This document shows positions 7,795 through 17,400 of a DNA stretch of 23,168 bases, one piece after another. The DNA is from an uncultured Prevotella sp. (GTDB lineage Bacteria > Bacteroidota > Bacteroidia > Bacteroidales > Bacteroidaceae). Made by a program: the position numbers and the translations under genes. The number at the start of each line of letters is the position of its first letter. Positions within the stretch are counted from its first letter, which is position 1. The stretch covers positions 1 to 23,168 of the forward strand of contig USSA01000034.1 in NCBI GenBank assembly GCA_900557255.1, given 5' to 3'. The notes under the pieces were generated by a model, which did not search any database, was not told where the DNA came from, and was given only the letters and a program-made list of their open reading frames with translations.

Positions 7795-10629
7795 ATGCTA
7801 TCACCCATTCAGCAACTATATTATGCTTGGGACATTTCACATAAAAAGTCCGTAAGTGATGACAGTCGTTTTACCGGCGTGTTGTCAGAAGCACGTGTTG
7901 ACCTCAACCCACACCAGGTTGAGGCGGCACTGTTTGCTTTCAAATCTCCTTTGAGCAAGGGCGCTATTCTTGCAGATGAAGTTGGTCTCGGTAAAACTAT
8001 CGAGGCAGGCATCATATTGTCCGAATTATGGGCAGAGAACAAAAGAAACATACTCATTGTTGTCCCAGCGTCATTGCGAAACCAATGGAATATTGAACTT
8101 ATGGAGAAATTCTACTTGCCATCCTTTATATTGGATAGTGAGTCGTTCCACGAAGGAAAGATACAGATTTCAAAAGGCGAAAAGTGTATCTATATCTGCT
8201 CCTATAATTTTGCTGTCAGCAATGCTGAATACTTCAAAAGTATCAATTGGGATTTGATTGTTCTCGATGAAGCTCATAAACTCAGAAACGTTTACAAGAA
8301 AAGCAATGTAATGGCAAACGTTTTGAGAGCAGCTTTCAGAGACTATAAAAAGATTCTGTTAACTGCCACTCCTTTACAGAATAACTTAAAGGAACTATAT
8401 GGATTGATTAGTATTATCGATCCAGAGTTTTTCTCCAGTCTTGATACATTTGCAGAACAGTATAATGCTGTATCAACAAGAGACAAAGCCAAATATGGAG
8501 AATTGAAAGGACGTATAGCTCATATCATTCATCGCACACTGAGAATTCAGGTTGAAGAATATGTGAACTTTACCAAGCGTACAGCCTTGGTTCAAGAATA
8601 TTATCCTTCACAAGCAGAAATAGATCTTTACCAACAGGTTAGTGACTATCTGATGAGAGAAGGAACCTATGGCGTACCTGAGAGACAACGTCCTCTTCTT
8701 TCCCTATTGGTTAGAAAAATCATGTCTTCATCTGCATACGCATTGGGATATACTCTTGAACGTTTTATCCATAGACTTGAAGTTTATAAAGAAACTGGCA
8801 TGATGTCTTCCGCTTTAGACTGTGTGACAAATGATTATGATAACAAAGAAGATGAATACGATATCTACGACAAGAATTCATCAGAATCAAATTCATACTT
8901 TGACGATATTGATGCGGAAATAGCGGAACTTCAAGGTTATTGTGATTTGGCTCGTAGCATTGGTGAAGAGACAAAGTCCAAGGAATTGTTGAATGCACTA
9001 TCAGTGTCCTTCGAGAAGATAAAAAGTCTTGGTGGGCAGAAGAAAGCTCTTATATTTACAGAAAGTCGAAGAACGCAAGAGTATCTGTACAAGTACCTCA
9101 GCGAACATGGTTACAAAGATAAGGTCATCTGTTTTAATGGAACAAACACTTCCGAAGACGCTAAAAACATATATCGCCTTTGGCTCATGCAATATGCAGG
9201 AACAAACCGAATATCAGGAAGTACTGTTATTGACCGAAAACAAGCAATAGTAGATACTTTCAGGGATAAAGCAGAAATACTCATCGCCACAGAAGCAGGA
9301 GCTGAGGGTATCAACCTGCAGTTTTGTTCTTTGGTAGTCAACTATGATATGCCTTGGAATCCACAACGAATTGAACAGCGAATAGGTCGTTGCCATCGTT
9401 ATGGACAAAAGAGTGATGTCGTGGTTGTAAACTTCGTAAATGAGGCCAATTATGCAGATAGACGTGTCTATGAATTATTGAACGATAAATTTTCCCTATT
9501 CGATGGTGTCTTTGGAGCCAGTGATGAGGTTCTTGGTTCTATTGACTCAGGAGTAGATTTTGAAAGAAGACTGAATAGCATTTATAGTACATGTCGTACA
9601 GAGCGAGAAATCGCTGCTGCATTTGATGAACTCCAGAATGAATTGGAGGAAGTTATTAAAGAGCGCATAGCATGTACAAGAAAATCCTTGTTAGAAAACT
9701 TCGATGAGGAGGTTGTCAATAAATTGCGCATGAGACAAAGTGAAGACTCTGTTCGCCTGGACACCTATAATAAGCACTTGTGGCATATTGCTGTAAACGT
9801 TCTTAAAGATAGCATATCCAACATCGATTCTGACAAGCATATCTTCACTCTGAATGACAAAGTTGCATCCAACATTCCTACAGGCACCTATATATTAAAT
9901 AAGGAGTCTGAGCAATACATTCAATTAAGATATGGACATCCTTTAGGGAAATTTGTTGTTGAAAAAGCCCTTGCTGAGGATGTTTCGGACGAAGAATTAG
10001 TATTTGACTTAGATTCTTATCCGTATAAAACAGCTTTAATTGAGCAATATAAGGGACAAAGTGGTTTAGCTTGCGTATATCGTGTCACCTCATCAAATCA
10101 ATATGATGGAGAAGAACAACTGATAGCATGTGCAAAGACTGACGGAGGAGAAATTTTGCCGCCAGAATTTGTCTTTAAACTATTAGAACTTGACTGCTTA
10201 TCTCAACAGGATTCAAATCTTGCTACACTCGATGATATATTCAAAGAAGAATATGAGGAGCAACTTAATGGTTATAAGTTTCAGGTTGAAGAAAGGACAA
10301 ATGAATATGTTGACTATGAAATCAACAAGTATGAGATGTGGGCAGAAGACCAATTAGTACCTCTTAGAAAAGAGGTTATGGAACTCAACAAGGAGCATGA
10401 AGCCTTGCGCCGACAGATAAGAAAAGAACATAATGCGTCTGTAAAAATTCAACTTAAAAAAGAAGAAAATACAAAAGCTAAACTTCTCAGCAAGAAAAGA
10501 GCACAGTTGTTTCAATTAGAAGATGAATACGCAGACAAAGTTGATTCTATGACAAGTAAACTTCAATCGTCGATGGAGAATTCCATCAGTTCGAAGATTA
10601 TGTTTAGACTGAAATGGACAATTAAATAG
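7795..10629 (+). CDS. SNF2/RapA-type superfamily 2 helicase (ZorD- or DISARM DrmD-like)
   Basis: A 944-residue DNA translocase. Motifs in order: NPHQVEAALFAF Q-type region (about 38-49), Walker A DEVGLGKT (61-68), motif Ia VVPASLRNQW, DEAH box LDEAH (D158, E159, H161), motif III TATP (190-193), helicase C lobe with LIFTESRRTQEYL, EAGAEGINLQF, and motif VI QRIGRCHRYGQ (528-538). The RIGRCHRYGQ form and the DEVGLGKTIEAG loop are typical of RapA/HepA and DISARM DrmD helicases. An Asp/Glu-rich low-complexity insertion lies around residues 345-370. The C-terminus (about 830-940) is a Lys/Glu-rich coiled coil. No nuclease motif is visible, unlike Zorya ZorD, reported as an SNF2 ATPase joined to a nuclease. 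It starts 3 bp after the GHKL-DUF3883 gene, whose nuclease-like domain may serve as its partner. SNF2 assignment is strong; membership of ZorD proper is uncertain. Confidence 0.88.
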   Translation: MLSPIQQLYYAWDISHKKSVSDDSRFTGVLSEARVDLNPHQVEAALFAFKSPLSKGAILADEVGLGKTIEAGIILSELWAENKRNILIVVPASLRNQWNIELMEKFYLPSFILDSESFHEGKIQISKGEKCIYICSYNFAVSNAEYFKSINWDLIVLDEAHKLRNVYKKSNVMANVLRAAFRDYKKILLTATPLQNNLKELYGLISIIDPEFFSSLDTFAEQYNAVSTRDKAKYGELKGRIAHIIHRTLRIQVEEYVNFTKRTALVQEYYPSQAEIDLYQQVSDYLMREGTYGVPERQRPLLSLLVRKIMSSSAYALGYTLERFIHRLEVYKETGMMSSALDCVTNDYDNKEDEYDIYDKNSSESNSYFDDIDAEIAELQGYCDLARSIGEETKSKELLNALSVSFEKIKSLGGQKKALIFTESRRTQEYLYKYLSEHGYKDKVICFNGTNTSEDAKNIYRLWLMQYAGTNRISGSTVIDRKQAIVDTFRDKAEILIATEAGAEGINLQFCSLVVNYDMPWNPQRIEQRIGRCHRYGQKSDVVVVNFVNEANYADRRVYELLNDKFSLFDGVFGASDEVLGSIDSGVDFERRLNSIYSTCRTEREIAAAFDELQNELEEVIKERIACTRKSLLENFDEEVVNKLRMRQSEDSVRLDTYNKHLWHIAVNVLKDSISNIDSDKHIFTLNDKVASNIPTGTYILNKESEQYIQLRYGHPLGKFVVEKALAEDVSDEELVFDLDSYPYKTALIEQYKGQSGLACVYRVTSSNQYDGEEQLIACAKTDGGEILPPEFVFKLLELDCLSQQDSNLATLDDIFKEEYEEQLNGYKFQVEERTNEYVDYEINKYEMWAEDQLVPLRKEVMELNKEHEALRRQIRKEHNASVKIQLKKEENTKAKLLSKKRAQLFQLEDEYADKVDSMTSKLQSSMENSISSKIMFRLKWTIK

Positions 10630-10657
10630 TAGAGAATACGTTATCTTAAAAAAGCAT

Positions 10658-11443
10658 ATGCATAAAAGTGATTTCACATACGAGCAACTTGGCAGAGTAT
10701 TCCGAAGTTATCTATCGGAACGCTTTGACGGTGATGCCAAAGAAGTAAGTCTGACCGTTGAAACGGCAGAGCGTATTATTCCCAATACGCTCAATGACTA
10801 CTTTGGCACCAAATACGAGTCTATCTATGATATTACAGAAATAGATGATGTAGAAGAATTTCGCAGGAAGATCAAGACGCACCCTATCTTGAAGAATCTC
10901 GACATGAGTGTGGAACCACGATACACAGAGGTTCTGAAATGGTACCGGCTATTCTTGAAAGCCCTGAATGCAAATGCTGTGCCGATGCCGGTCTATGGTG
11001 AATATGATGATACCAATCATTCTTCTGGAACGAAGACTGCTGAACCGCCTGTTACACCCAAGCCAACGGTGGAAACTACCATATACTTGGAGGGTGAAGC
11101 CGGCGAAGCACAACCAGCCGAAATCAGAAAGAGAAACATGATACTCCGACAAGCCTGCATCAACTATTATAAGGCTTTACATGGTGGTCACATTTTCTGC
11201 GAGTGTTGTGGTTTTGATTTTACCAGGGCATATGACATTGATGACGAATATATTGAGATTCACCATCTCAAACCATTCTCACAAACAGAAGGAGAACATC
11301 CAGTGAACTCTCAAACCGACCTTGTACCACTTTGTGCCAACTGCCATAGGATGATTCATCATGGACAGGGAGGCAAAGGTAACTGCATGAGTTTGGAAGA
11401 GTTAAAAAGAAAATATAAAGGAATACGTTATAAAAACGAATAA
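10658..11443 (+). CDS. HNH endonuclease (McrA/ZorE-like)
   Basis: A 261-residue protein with a C-terminal HNH domain: C181-x2-C184, the EIHHLKP strand with H202/H203, then DLVPLC-x2-CHRMIH with C226, C229, H230 and H234. The paired CxxC motifs form the usual structural zinc site and the histidines the beta-beta-alpha-Me catalytic site. Residues 1-115 are a helical region of the kind often placed before MrcB/HNH restriction domains (LGRVFRSYL, YESIYDITEI, WYRLFLKAL), perhaps for DNA or base recognition. A Pro/Thr-rich linker (about 124-145) joins the parts. The 28-bp gap before it is the longest inside the operon, and its base composition looks richer in GC than the preceding genes, suggesting a module boundary. 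Zorya type II uses an HNH protein, ZorE, as effector, so it could serve either neighbour. Nuclease family is firm; allegiance is not. Confidence 0.87.
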   Translation: MHKSDFTYEQLGRVFRSYLSERFDGDAKEVSLTVETAERIIPNTLNDYFGTKYESIYDITEIDDVEEFRRKIKTHPILKNLDMSVEPRYTEVLKWYRLFLKALNANAVPMPVYGEYDDTNHSSGTKTAEPPVTPKPTVETTIYLEGEAGEAQPAEIRKRNMILRQACINYYKALHGGHIFCECCGFDFTRAYDIDDEYIEIHHLKPFSQTEGEHPVNSQTDLVPLCANCHRMIHHGQGGKGNCMSLEELKRKYKGIRYKNE

Positions 11444-11448
11444 AGATT

Positions 11449-14427
11449 ATGGCAACAACTCTATATACAGAAGAGGATAAAAAACTGCTGGCATGCCTAC
11501 CTAAGTGTCAAGAGCAACTTAGGAAGCAAATAGACGTAGGTCGCCCCTACGTCTGGGAGCTCAGACTCTCTTTAGAGCAGTTCTATATTCTTGAAACGGC
11601 TATAGCAGACAGCATCTCCTCACATAATAATGATTATCATCATCTGCTAAGTGAGGATTTCGCCGTTATATTAGTGATTTATCTGGCAGAGTGGTACAAA
11701 CGCTTTTATAAGGGTGCAGACACCATGGACGACAACAAGGTGATAACCCTTACCACCGATGAATTGAAGAAGTTGTACCAACTGGCAAAGATTGATGCTA
11801 ATACCTTCGTTTATAACGCATCAACTAATCCGGACAAGACCTCTTACCGATGGCTGGAATCGTTGCAGGTATTGGGTGGACTGGCTGTACAAGCAGAGCT
11901 TAAACGAGATAAGAATGATGCGCTCCTACCCCAGCTTTGCAAGATATTCCATGGTGAAGAAATAGAACTGGATGATTTGAAAGACCGTAACCGTGCTGTT
12001 GCCTTCCAAGAGTCAATAGCACGCAAGCATAGTCTCTATGAATACCTAGACTGTATTCTCAGCAAGGAAAAAGAGGCTCCTTTTGCTAAGGAAGACATGA
12101 ATCGTGAAGAAACCTGCATACCGCAGTTACTCCACAAGATTCTGGAAGCAGACGAGGTGGCAAAGAAAAATAAATTTGACTTTGAATGGGTGATTGCCTA
12201 TACTGCAAGCAGAAACCAGATGGTTCGCCACCTGAGAGTGAAACTGAAACCTGAAGAGATTGGTGGAGGTAAAAAACAATATATAGGCTACGACAGACTG
12301 CTTAAACCGGAATGGGGAATTGAACATCCTGAGGAAGTAGGTAGAATACGCTTTTATCTGCGATTCAAGGATAATGGTCGCTATATACAGAAAATAGATA
12401 AAACAGAGGAACCTCTGTTTAAATATGATAATACAGGAAGTGAAAAGACTGGTTTCTTATCGGTAAACAAAATCGACGAGAATACCTATACCGATATTCC
12501 TGTATGCCATTTCGACAAGGTTGAGATGGTGATGAAGTACGACGAAAATCAGACAGACGGCACAAGTATTTCCGTGACAAGAGTTGTGCAGGAACTGTAT
12601 GTAGCAGACTATATGCAGGTTTATGCCTTGCCTAAGACAAGCAACAAATTCAGCACGAGAAAGAATGCACAGGCTGCAACAGCCGTGATATTCTCTTCGG
12701 CCTATCATCTTGCTGAACCTTACAGAGAGTTGCCAGTGGTGTATGCACATTATAGAAATGGAGAAGAATGCGGTTCAGACTATTGCTGGTGTCCTATCAA
12801 TGATAAGGTGATACTGGTTGGTCCGGATGGCAAGGAGATATTGCCACCCTTCTTCAACCGTAATGGACAATACCAGGTTGTTACAAAGAAATATCTGAAG
12901 ACCATCAAGTATAAGGATAATGTCTTTGTGCTCTACAAGTATATCGATACAGACTACGATGACGAAGAAATGCAGGAAGATAATCTCCCTGTTCTTTTCG
13001 GACGCAGTGGTCTGGAAGTACGACATTATGCTACAGGTGCTTCAAAGGAAGGCGAACCTGTAACTGACTATGATCTGGAATGGCTGAAAGGATCACGCTA
13101 TGTGGATTGGAACGAAGAAGAACCAGAGCAAGGTGCAATTCGCCTAAGAGTGACGGTAAAAGGCATCGTATTCAAACCGCACGTGTATTATGTACCTTTC
13201 ACTCCTGTCTCTGCCGGACAGCAACCTATCTGGCGAGATTTCGAACATATGCGTATCTGTACAGCATTGGAAGGAGTAGATGACATACAAGATAACTTTG
13301 AAAAATTGCTGGGTGTGCGTGAGCCTGATACAAAACAGCTGAAAATAGGAAATGATCAGGCACAAATTTTGGTGGACGTATATCGTCCTATCATTATGCG
13401 TGAACTATCTCAAAAGGATAGTAATGGGAAAAGTCATATTGTGAGTTACGCTGGTAAAGAAGAGGATATACACATTCCTCTCATCAACAGTGACCAGTTC
13501 TCTATAAGAGATTTCTCAGAAAATGGCGTGAAGGAATATCAAATCAAAAAGAACAGTAGAATGTTCTATGGTTTTCCTACCTTCAATGACCCTAACCTTT
13601 CTGTAGATAACTACAAACTTGAAATGCCGGTAGATGAACTTACAGAAGAGTTTCCTCTGGATTATCTGAAAGTATATATATCGAAGGCTATGGATGCACC
13701 GAAAGATTTATATGCATGGAACTACAAAACGGATCCTGTGGCTGTAGCTAACAGCAACGAACTATCAGGTGACGGCATCGTATTCCAAAGCATGAAATCC
13801 AATTCGTTTCCACGGCATTATGCCTTATCTTATATAAAAAAGGTAAAGTCTGGTTGGGGAGGTAAGAAATCGCAGATAGTAGTCGATGCATTATATTGCT
13901 TTGAGATTGTGGCTGAGCATAAGACCTACTTCTTTCTCTTCAATCCACTCATAAAAGTGGTGAAAGCAGGCAGACAAATTGGAGATATATTTCTTCCTCT
14001 TGTCAAGAAGCGTGGTTATCAGCTAACAGATACAGACATTGAAAATCTGTATCAGTTTGCCGTAGAGTTCCACTTCGACTGGATGCTTTTACCAAGAGAA
14101 GCGTGGATCAGACAGATTGAAGATTTGGCAGAAGATGCTGACGAGGTAGGCAAGATAAAGGAAGCTGTAACTGCATTTTTTCTGAAGACGCCAAAATGTT
14201 CGGATGAACGAGAGGAGAGTTGTCTGAAAGAGTTTCTAAAAAGATACTGGACTTTTGATGTCTGGCCAAAGATAGAGGAAGTTGCAGATAAGGCTCTCAA
14301 ACTCATACAAGACAACCCAGATGCTTTGGGTAAATATGAAAACTTGAAAGAGTTTCTGAAAGACTTTGATGAGTGCAGATATAAATTCAGCGAGATGAGT
14401 CACGCTATAGTTTCAAATGAAAATTAG
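11449..14427 (+). CDS. Large protein of unknown function preceding a DruE-like helicase (candidate DruH/YjiT-like)
   Basis: A 992-residue soluble protein in which I see no catalytic motif, signal peptide or membrane helix. Recognisable landmarks are an N-terminal helical section ending in YLAEWYKRFYKG (about 77-88), a mid-section rich in beta-strand-like, aromatic sequence, and an acidic helical C-terminus. It starts 6 bp after the HNH gene and ends 11 bp before a 2131-residue DUF1998 helicase. Druantia type III consists of DruH, a large protein of unknown function, next to DruE, so size and context make a DruH-like role the best guess. I also recall an uncharacterised protein, YjiT, near a DUF1998-type helicase and mcrBC in the E. 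coli immigration-control region; this memory is unverified. A partner or substrate-recognition role for the helicase is inference only. Confidence 0.55.
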   Translation: MATTLYTEEDKKLLACLPKCQEQLRKQIDVGRPYVWELRLSLEQFYILETAIADSISSHNNDYHHLLSEDFAVILVIYLAEWYKRFYKGADTMDDNKVITLTTDELKKLYQLAKIDANTFVYNASTNPDKTSYRWLESLQVLGGLAVQAELKRDKNDALLPQLCKIFHGEEIELDDLKDRNRAVAFQESIARKHSLYEYLDCILSKEKEAPFAKEDMNREETCIPQLLHKILEADEVAKKNKFDFEWVIAYTASRNQMVRHLRVKLKPEEIGGGKKQYIGYDRLLKPEWGIEHPEEVGRIRFYLRFKDNGRYIQKIDKTEEPLFKYDNTGSEKTGFLSVNKIDENTYTDIPVCHFDKVEMVMKYDENQTDGTSISVTRVVQELYVADYMQVYALPKTSNKFSTRKNAQAATAVIFSSAYHLAEPYRELPVVYAHYRNGEECGSDYCWCPINDKVILVGPDGKEILPPFFNRNGQYQVVTKKYLKTIKYKDNVFVLYKYIDTDYDDEEMQEDNLPVLFGRSGLEVRHYATGASKEGEPVTDYDLEWLKGSRYVDWNEEEPEQGAIRLRVTVKGIVFKPHVYYVPFTPVSAGQQPIWRDFEHMRICTALEGVDDIQDNFEKLLGVREPDTKQLKIGNDQAQILVDVYRPIIMRELSQKDSNGKSHIVSYAGKEEDIHIPLINSDQFSIRDFSENGVKEYQIKKNSRMFYGFPTFNDPNLSVDNYKLEMPVDELTEEFPLDYLKVYISKAMDAPKDLYAWNYKTDPVAVANSNELSGDGIVFQSMKSNSFPRHYALSYIKKVKSGWGGKKSQIVVDALYCFEIVAEHKTYFFLFNPLIKVVKAGRQIGDIFLPLVKKRGYQLTDTDIENLYQFAVEFHFDWMLLPREAWIRQIEDLAEDADEVGKIKEAVTAFFLKTPKCSDEREESCLKEFLKRYWTFDVWPKIEEVADKALKLIQDNPDALGKYENLKEFLKDFDECRYKFSEMSHAIVSNEN

Positions 14428-14438
14428 AATATCGAGAT

Positions 14439-17400
14439 ATGAAGCAAAAATTCAGATTTGCAGAACTATATAAGAATAACCGCACAGCAGTAGAGAAAAC
14501 TCTTGCTGCCATGTGGTGCGGTGAGGCAAGGAACGAAAGCCAAAAGGGATATATCAATCAGTTGAAGATGATAATCCCTGAGGTATTCGCTCCTAAGGAT
14601 GCTATGCCATTGGTACAATGCATGAACAGCTACGAGACTGTTTATCCAGAACACGAAGCCGAGGCTAAAGAAATGGTGGGTACACTCTGGCAGAAATGTA
14701 TGCCTAATGCAGATACTTACTATCCACCTTATGAGCATCAGTATCAGTGCTGGAAGACTTTGTTGAAGGAGAAAACTTCTGATGGCAAGAATATGAGTAT
14801 CGTTGTAACAACAGGAACAGGTTCGGGTAAGACTGAGTGTTTCATGCTCCCTCTTGTACAGGATCTGATAGAACATCATATACCTGAACAGGTACAGGCC
14901 ATCTTCCTCTACCCTCTCAATGCACTGATGGAGGATCAGAAGGCACGTATGGAAAAACTGCTGGCAGGAACAAATCTCACTTTTGCTGTTTACAATGGTG
15001 ATATGCCAGAGTTGCTTCCTAATGAAGAGGATAAGAACTACAAAAAGGTTCTCCGTAAGATTGATGCCATCCGTGGTATAACCAGGGATGAAGCTGGAAA
15101 TGTCATTGAAGAGAAATACCCTCATGTCATAGCCACTCGTGCCGAATTGCGACAACATCCAGCAAATATACTGTTGACAAACCCAACCATGCTTGAATAT
15201 ATCTTGCTGCGTGATAAGGATAGAAAATTGATTCATGAAAAGCAGGAAGAGGAAGGCGAAGGTACACTGAGATGGATTGCTTTGGATGAGACTCACACCT
15301 ATACTGGTGCTGGAGCCGCTGAGATTGCCATGCTTATCAGACGTGTGCTCATGGCTTATGGTGTGACTACTGACGAGGTACGCTTTGCTACATCATCCGC
15401 AACCATCGGAAATGGTAGCGAGAATGCCAAGGAAGAACTGAAGGATTTCATTGCTGGCATCACCGGATTGCAGACTAATCAGGTGAAATATGTGGATGGT
15501 AAGCGTAAAGGCATCGATGTCATTCCAGAAGAGGACAAGGAGTATTGGCTTAAGCTTATCAACGATAATCATGACGGATATATCAAACTCGATGACTTGA
15601 TAAAAGAAGGTGATACAATCGAGGAGAAGCTGGTGCGACTGGACGAAATGTGCCAAAAAGCAGAAGATATGGGCCTGGAAGACTTACGTGTGAAAGTTCA
15701 TTACTTCTACCGTGTACCAAACCATGGCCTGTATGTTGACCTTGCAGACTCACACTATACCGAGGATGGTAGTTTCCGTGTCTATTTGGAAAACAAATCT
15801 GGACAGAGAAGCAAAGACGATGCACCCTTATTGGAAATGAGTCGTTGTAAGCATTGCGGTGAGTATGTTGCCATTGCAGAAGAAGTGAAGTATGATGACG
15901 GCATTGGCTATCAGCCTATTACTATGGATGATAGCGATATGTTCGATCTTGACAACACAGAAGATACGGGCAAAACTCTCTACGTATTTGGTACTACAAA
16001 AAGTGAGAATGCAGAATATGACAACAATATACCTTATATTATTAAGGGTAACAGACTGCTGAATGTTACAGCAAGCAATCCGGCGCCAAAAGGTTGGAGA
16101 ATCATTGCAAATGCTCATTGCCAATGCCCTTATTGTGGTACGAAGCTGACAAAACAGGCAAAGCAGGACGAAGACAATGCCGATGTGATACAATCTGATG
16201 AAGAAGATGCAAAGAAACTTCAGAAGTTCCGTGTTGCTCCAGATTTTATCTCCAGATTGATAGCTCCTTCTACTCTCGACTTGATGACAGAAGGAAAGCC
16301 AAAAGATGAATCTAAGATATACCTGCATAAGGGGCAGCAATATATCAGTTTTGTAGATAGTCGCCAGATGGCAGCTCGTAGTACCATTAAGCAGAACTTG
16401 GAAGAAGAACGTCTGTGGGTTTATGGCACTTTGTATCATGAGTTATGCAGAATGGCTACTGCTGGTAGTATGACAAATGAAGAGGCTATTAAGCACTTCG
16501 AAAATATTTACGATACTACAGGTAGAAAAGACCCTCAGCACAAGGATGCAGAAGAGAAACTGGACATTCTTGAAGGTAGCGATGAAAAAGCTATCCAAGC
16601 GCTGCTCAATGAACTGAAGCCTAATCAGTTCTTGTCATGGCAGGACATTTTAGATGTGCTTATCAATGATAGGCTGGCAGACATTTTCTGTCAGCAGTTT
16701 GCAGAACGCTCTGAACTGAGCCCAGAACTTGATGAAGATGGCAATATAAAGCCAGAGACGAAACGCAAATATATTCTATCCCTCATGGTGGAATATCTGT
16801 CTCACAGACCTTTGTCTGCAGCAACTCCAGAAACAATGGGTTTGTTCGCCTCTTACTATGACGACTTACAACCAGCATTGACTTCAAAGTTGCCAGATGC
16901 TGTAGAGGTATTCAATGGTAAGCTATCACCTGAAAATCAGATTTCTAAAAAGGATTGGCACGCCTTAATGCAGTTATTCCTGGACTATACTGCTCGTCAG
17001 AGTGAGTGTGTATTCTTGACAATGGATGACCAGGACTCTGTTGACATATTCCAAACGGTAAGATTTGCCACCAAAAAGGAAATGCGTCGTCCTGTCCACA
17101 AACCAGTCATCAGAGACAAGGCAGCTAATCCATCTCGTATCATCAGATTGTTAGCAAAACTGATTGCAAACGAGAAGCATATTTCAATAGTGAATGCTAT
17201 CAACAGTTATAAGCAAGACATTCAGGATGTTATAGACTGCATGTGGAATGAACTGACGTTAAAATACGAATTACTGGAACATGGTAAGCATTATGACACG
17301 GAGTTACGCAAACAAGTTAAAGACAAAGACGAGGTAAAAGATGGAGTTCATTTTACTCCTTATCGACTCAATCTTGCCAAACTTGGTTTCAAGCTCTATG

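Noticed and set aside
14466..15296. A 276-codon open frame on the minus strand
   Set aside because: It lies entirely opposite the first helicase lobe of the DruE-like gene, whose plus-strand frame shows conserved motifs. The antisense product is Cys/Leu/Ile-rich without any family pattern.
15828..16439. A 203-codon open frame on the minus strand
   Set aside because: It is antisense to the zinc-cluster region of the DruE-like gene, with a Phe/Cys/Ile-rich product typical of a reverse-strand shadow.
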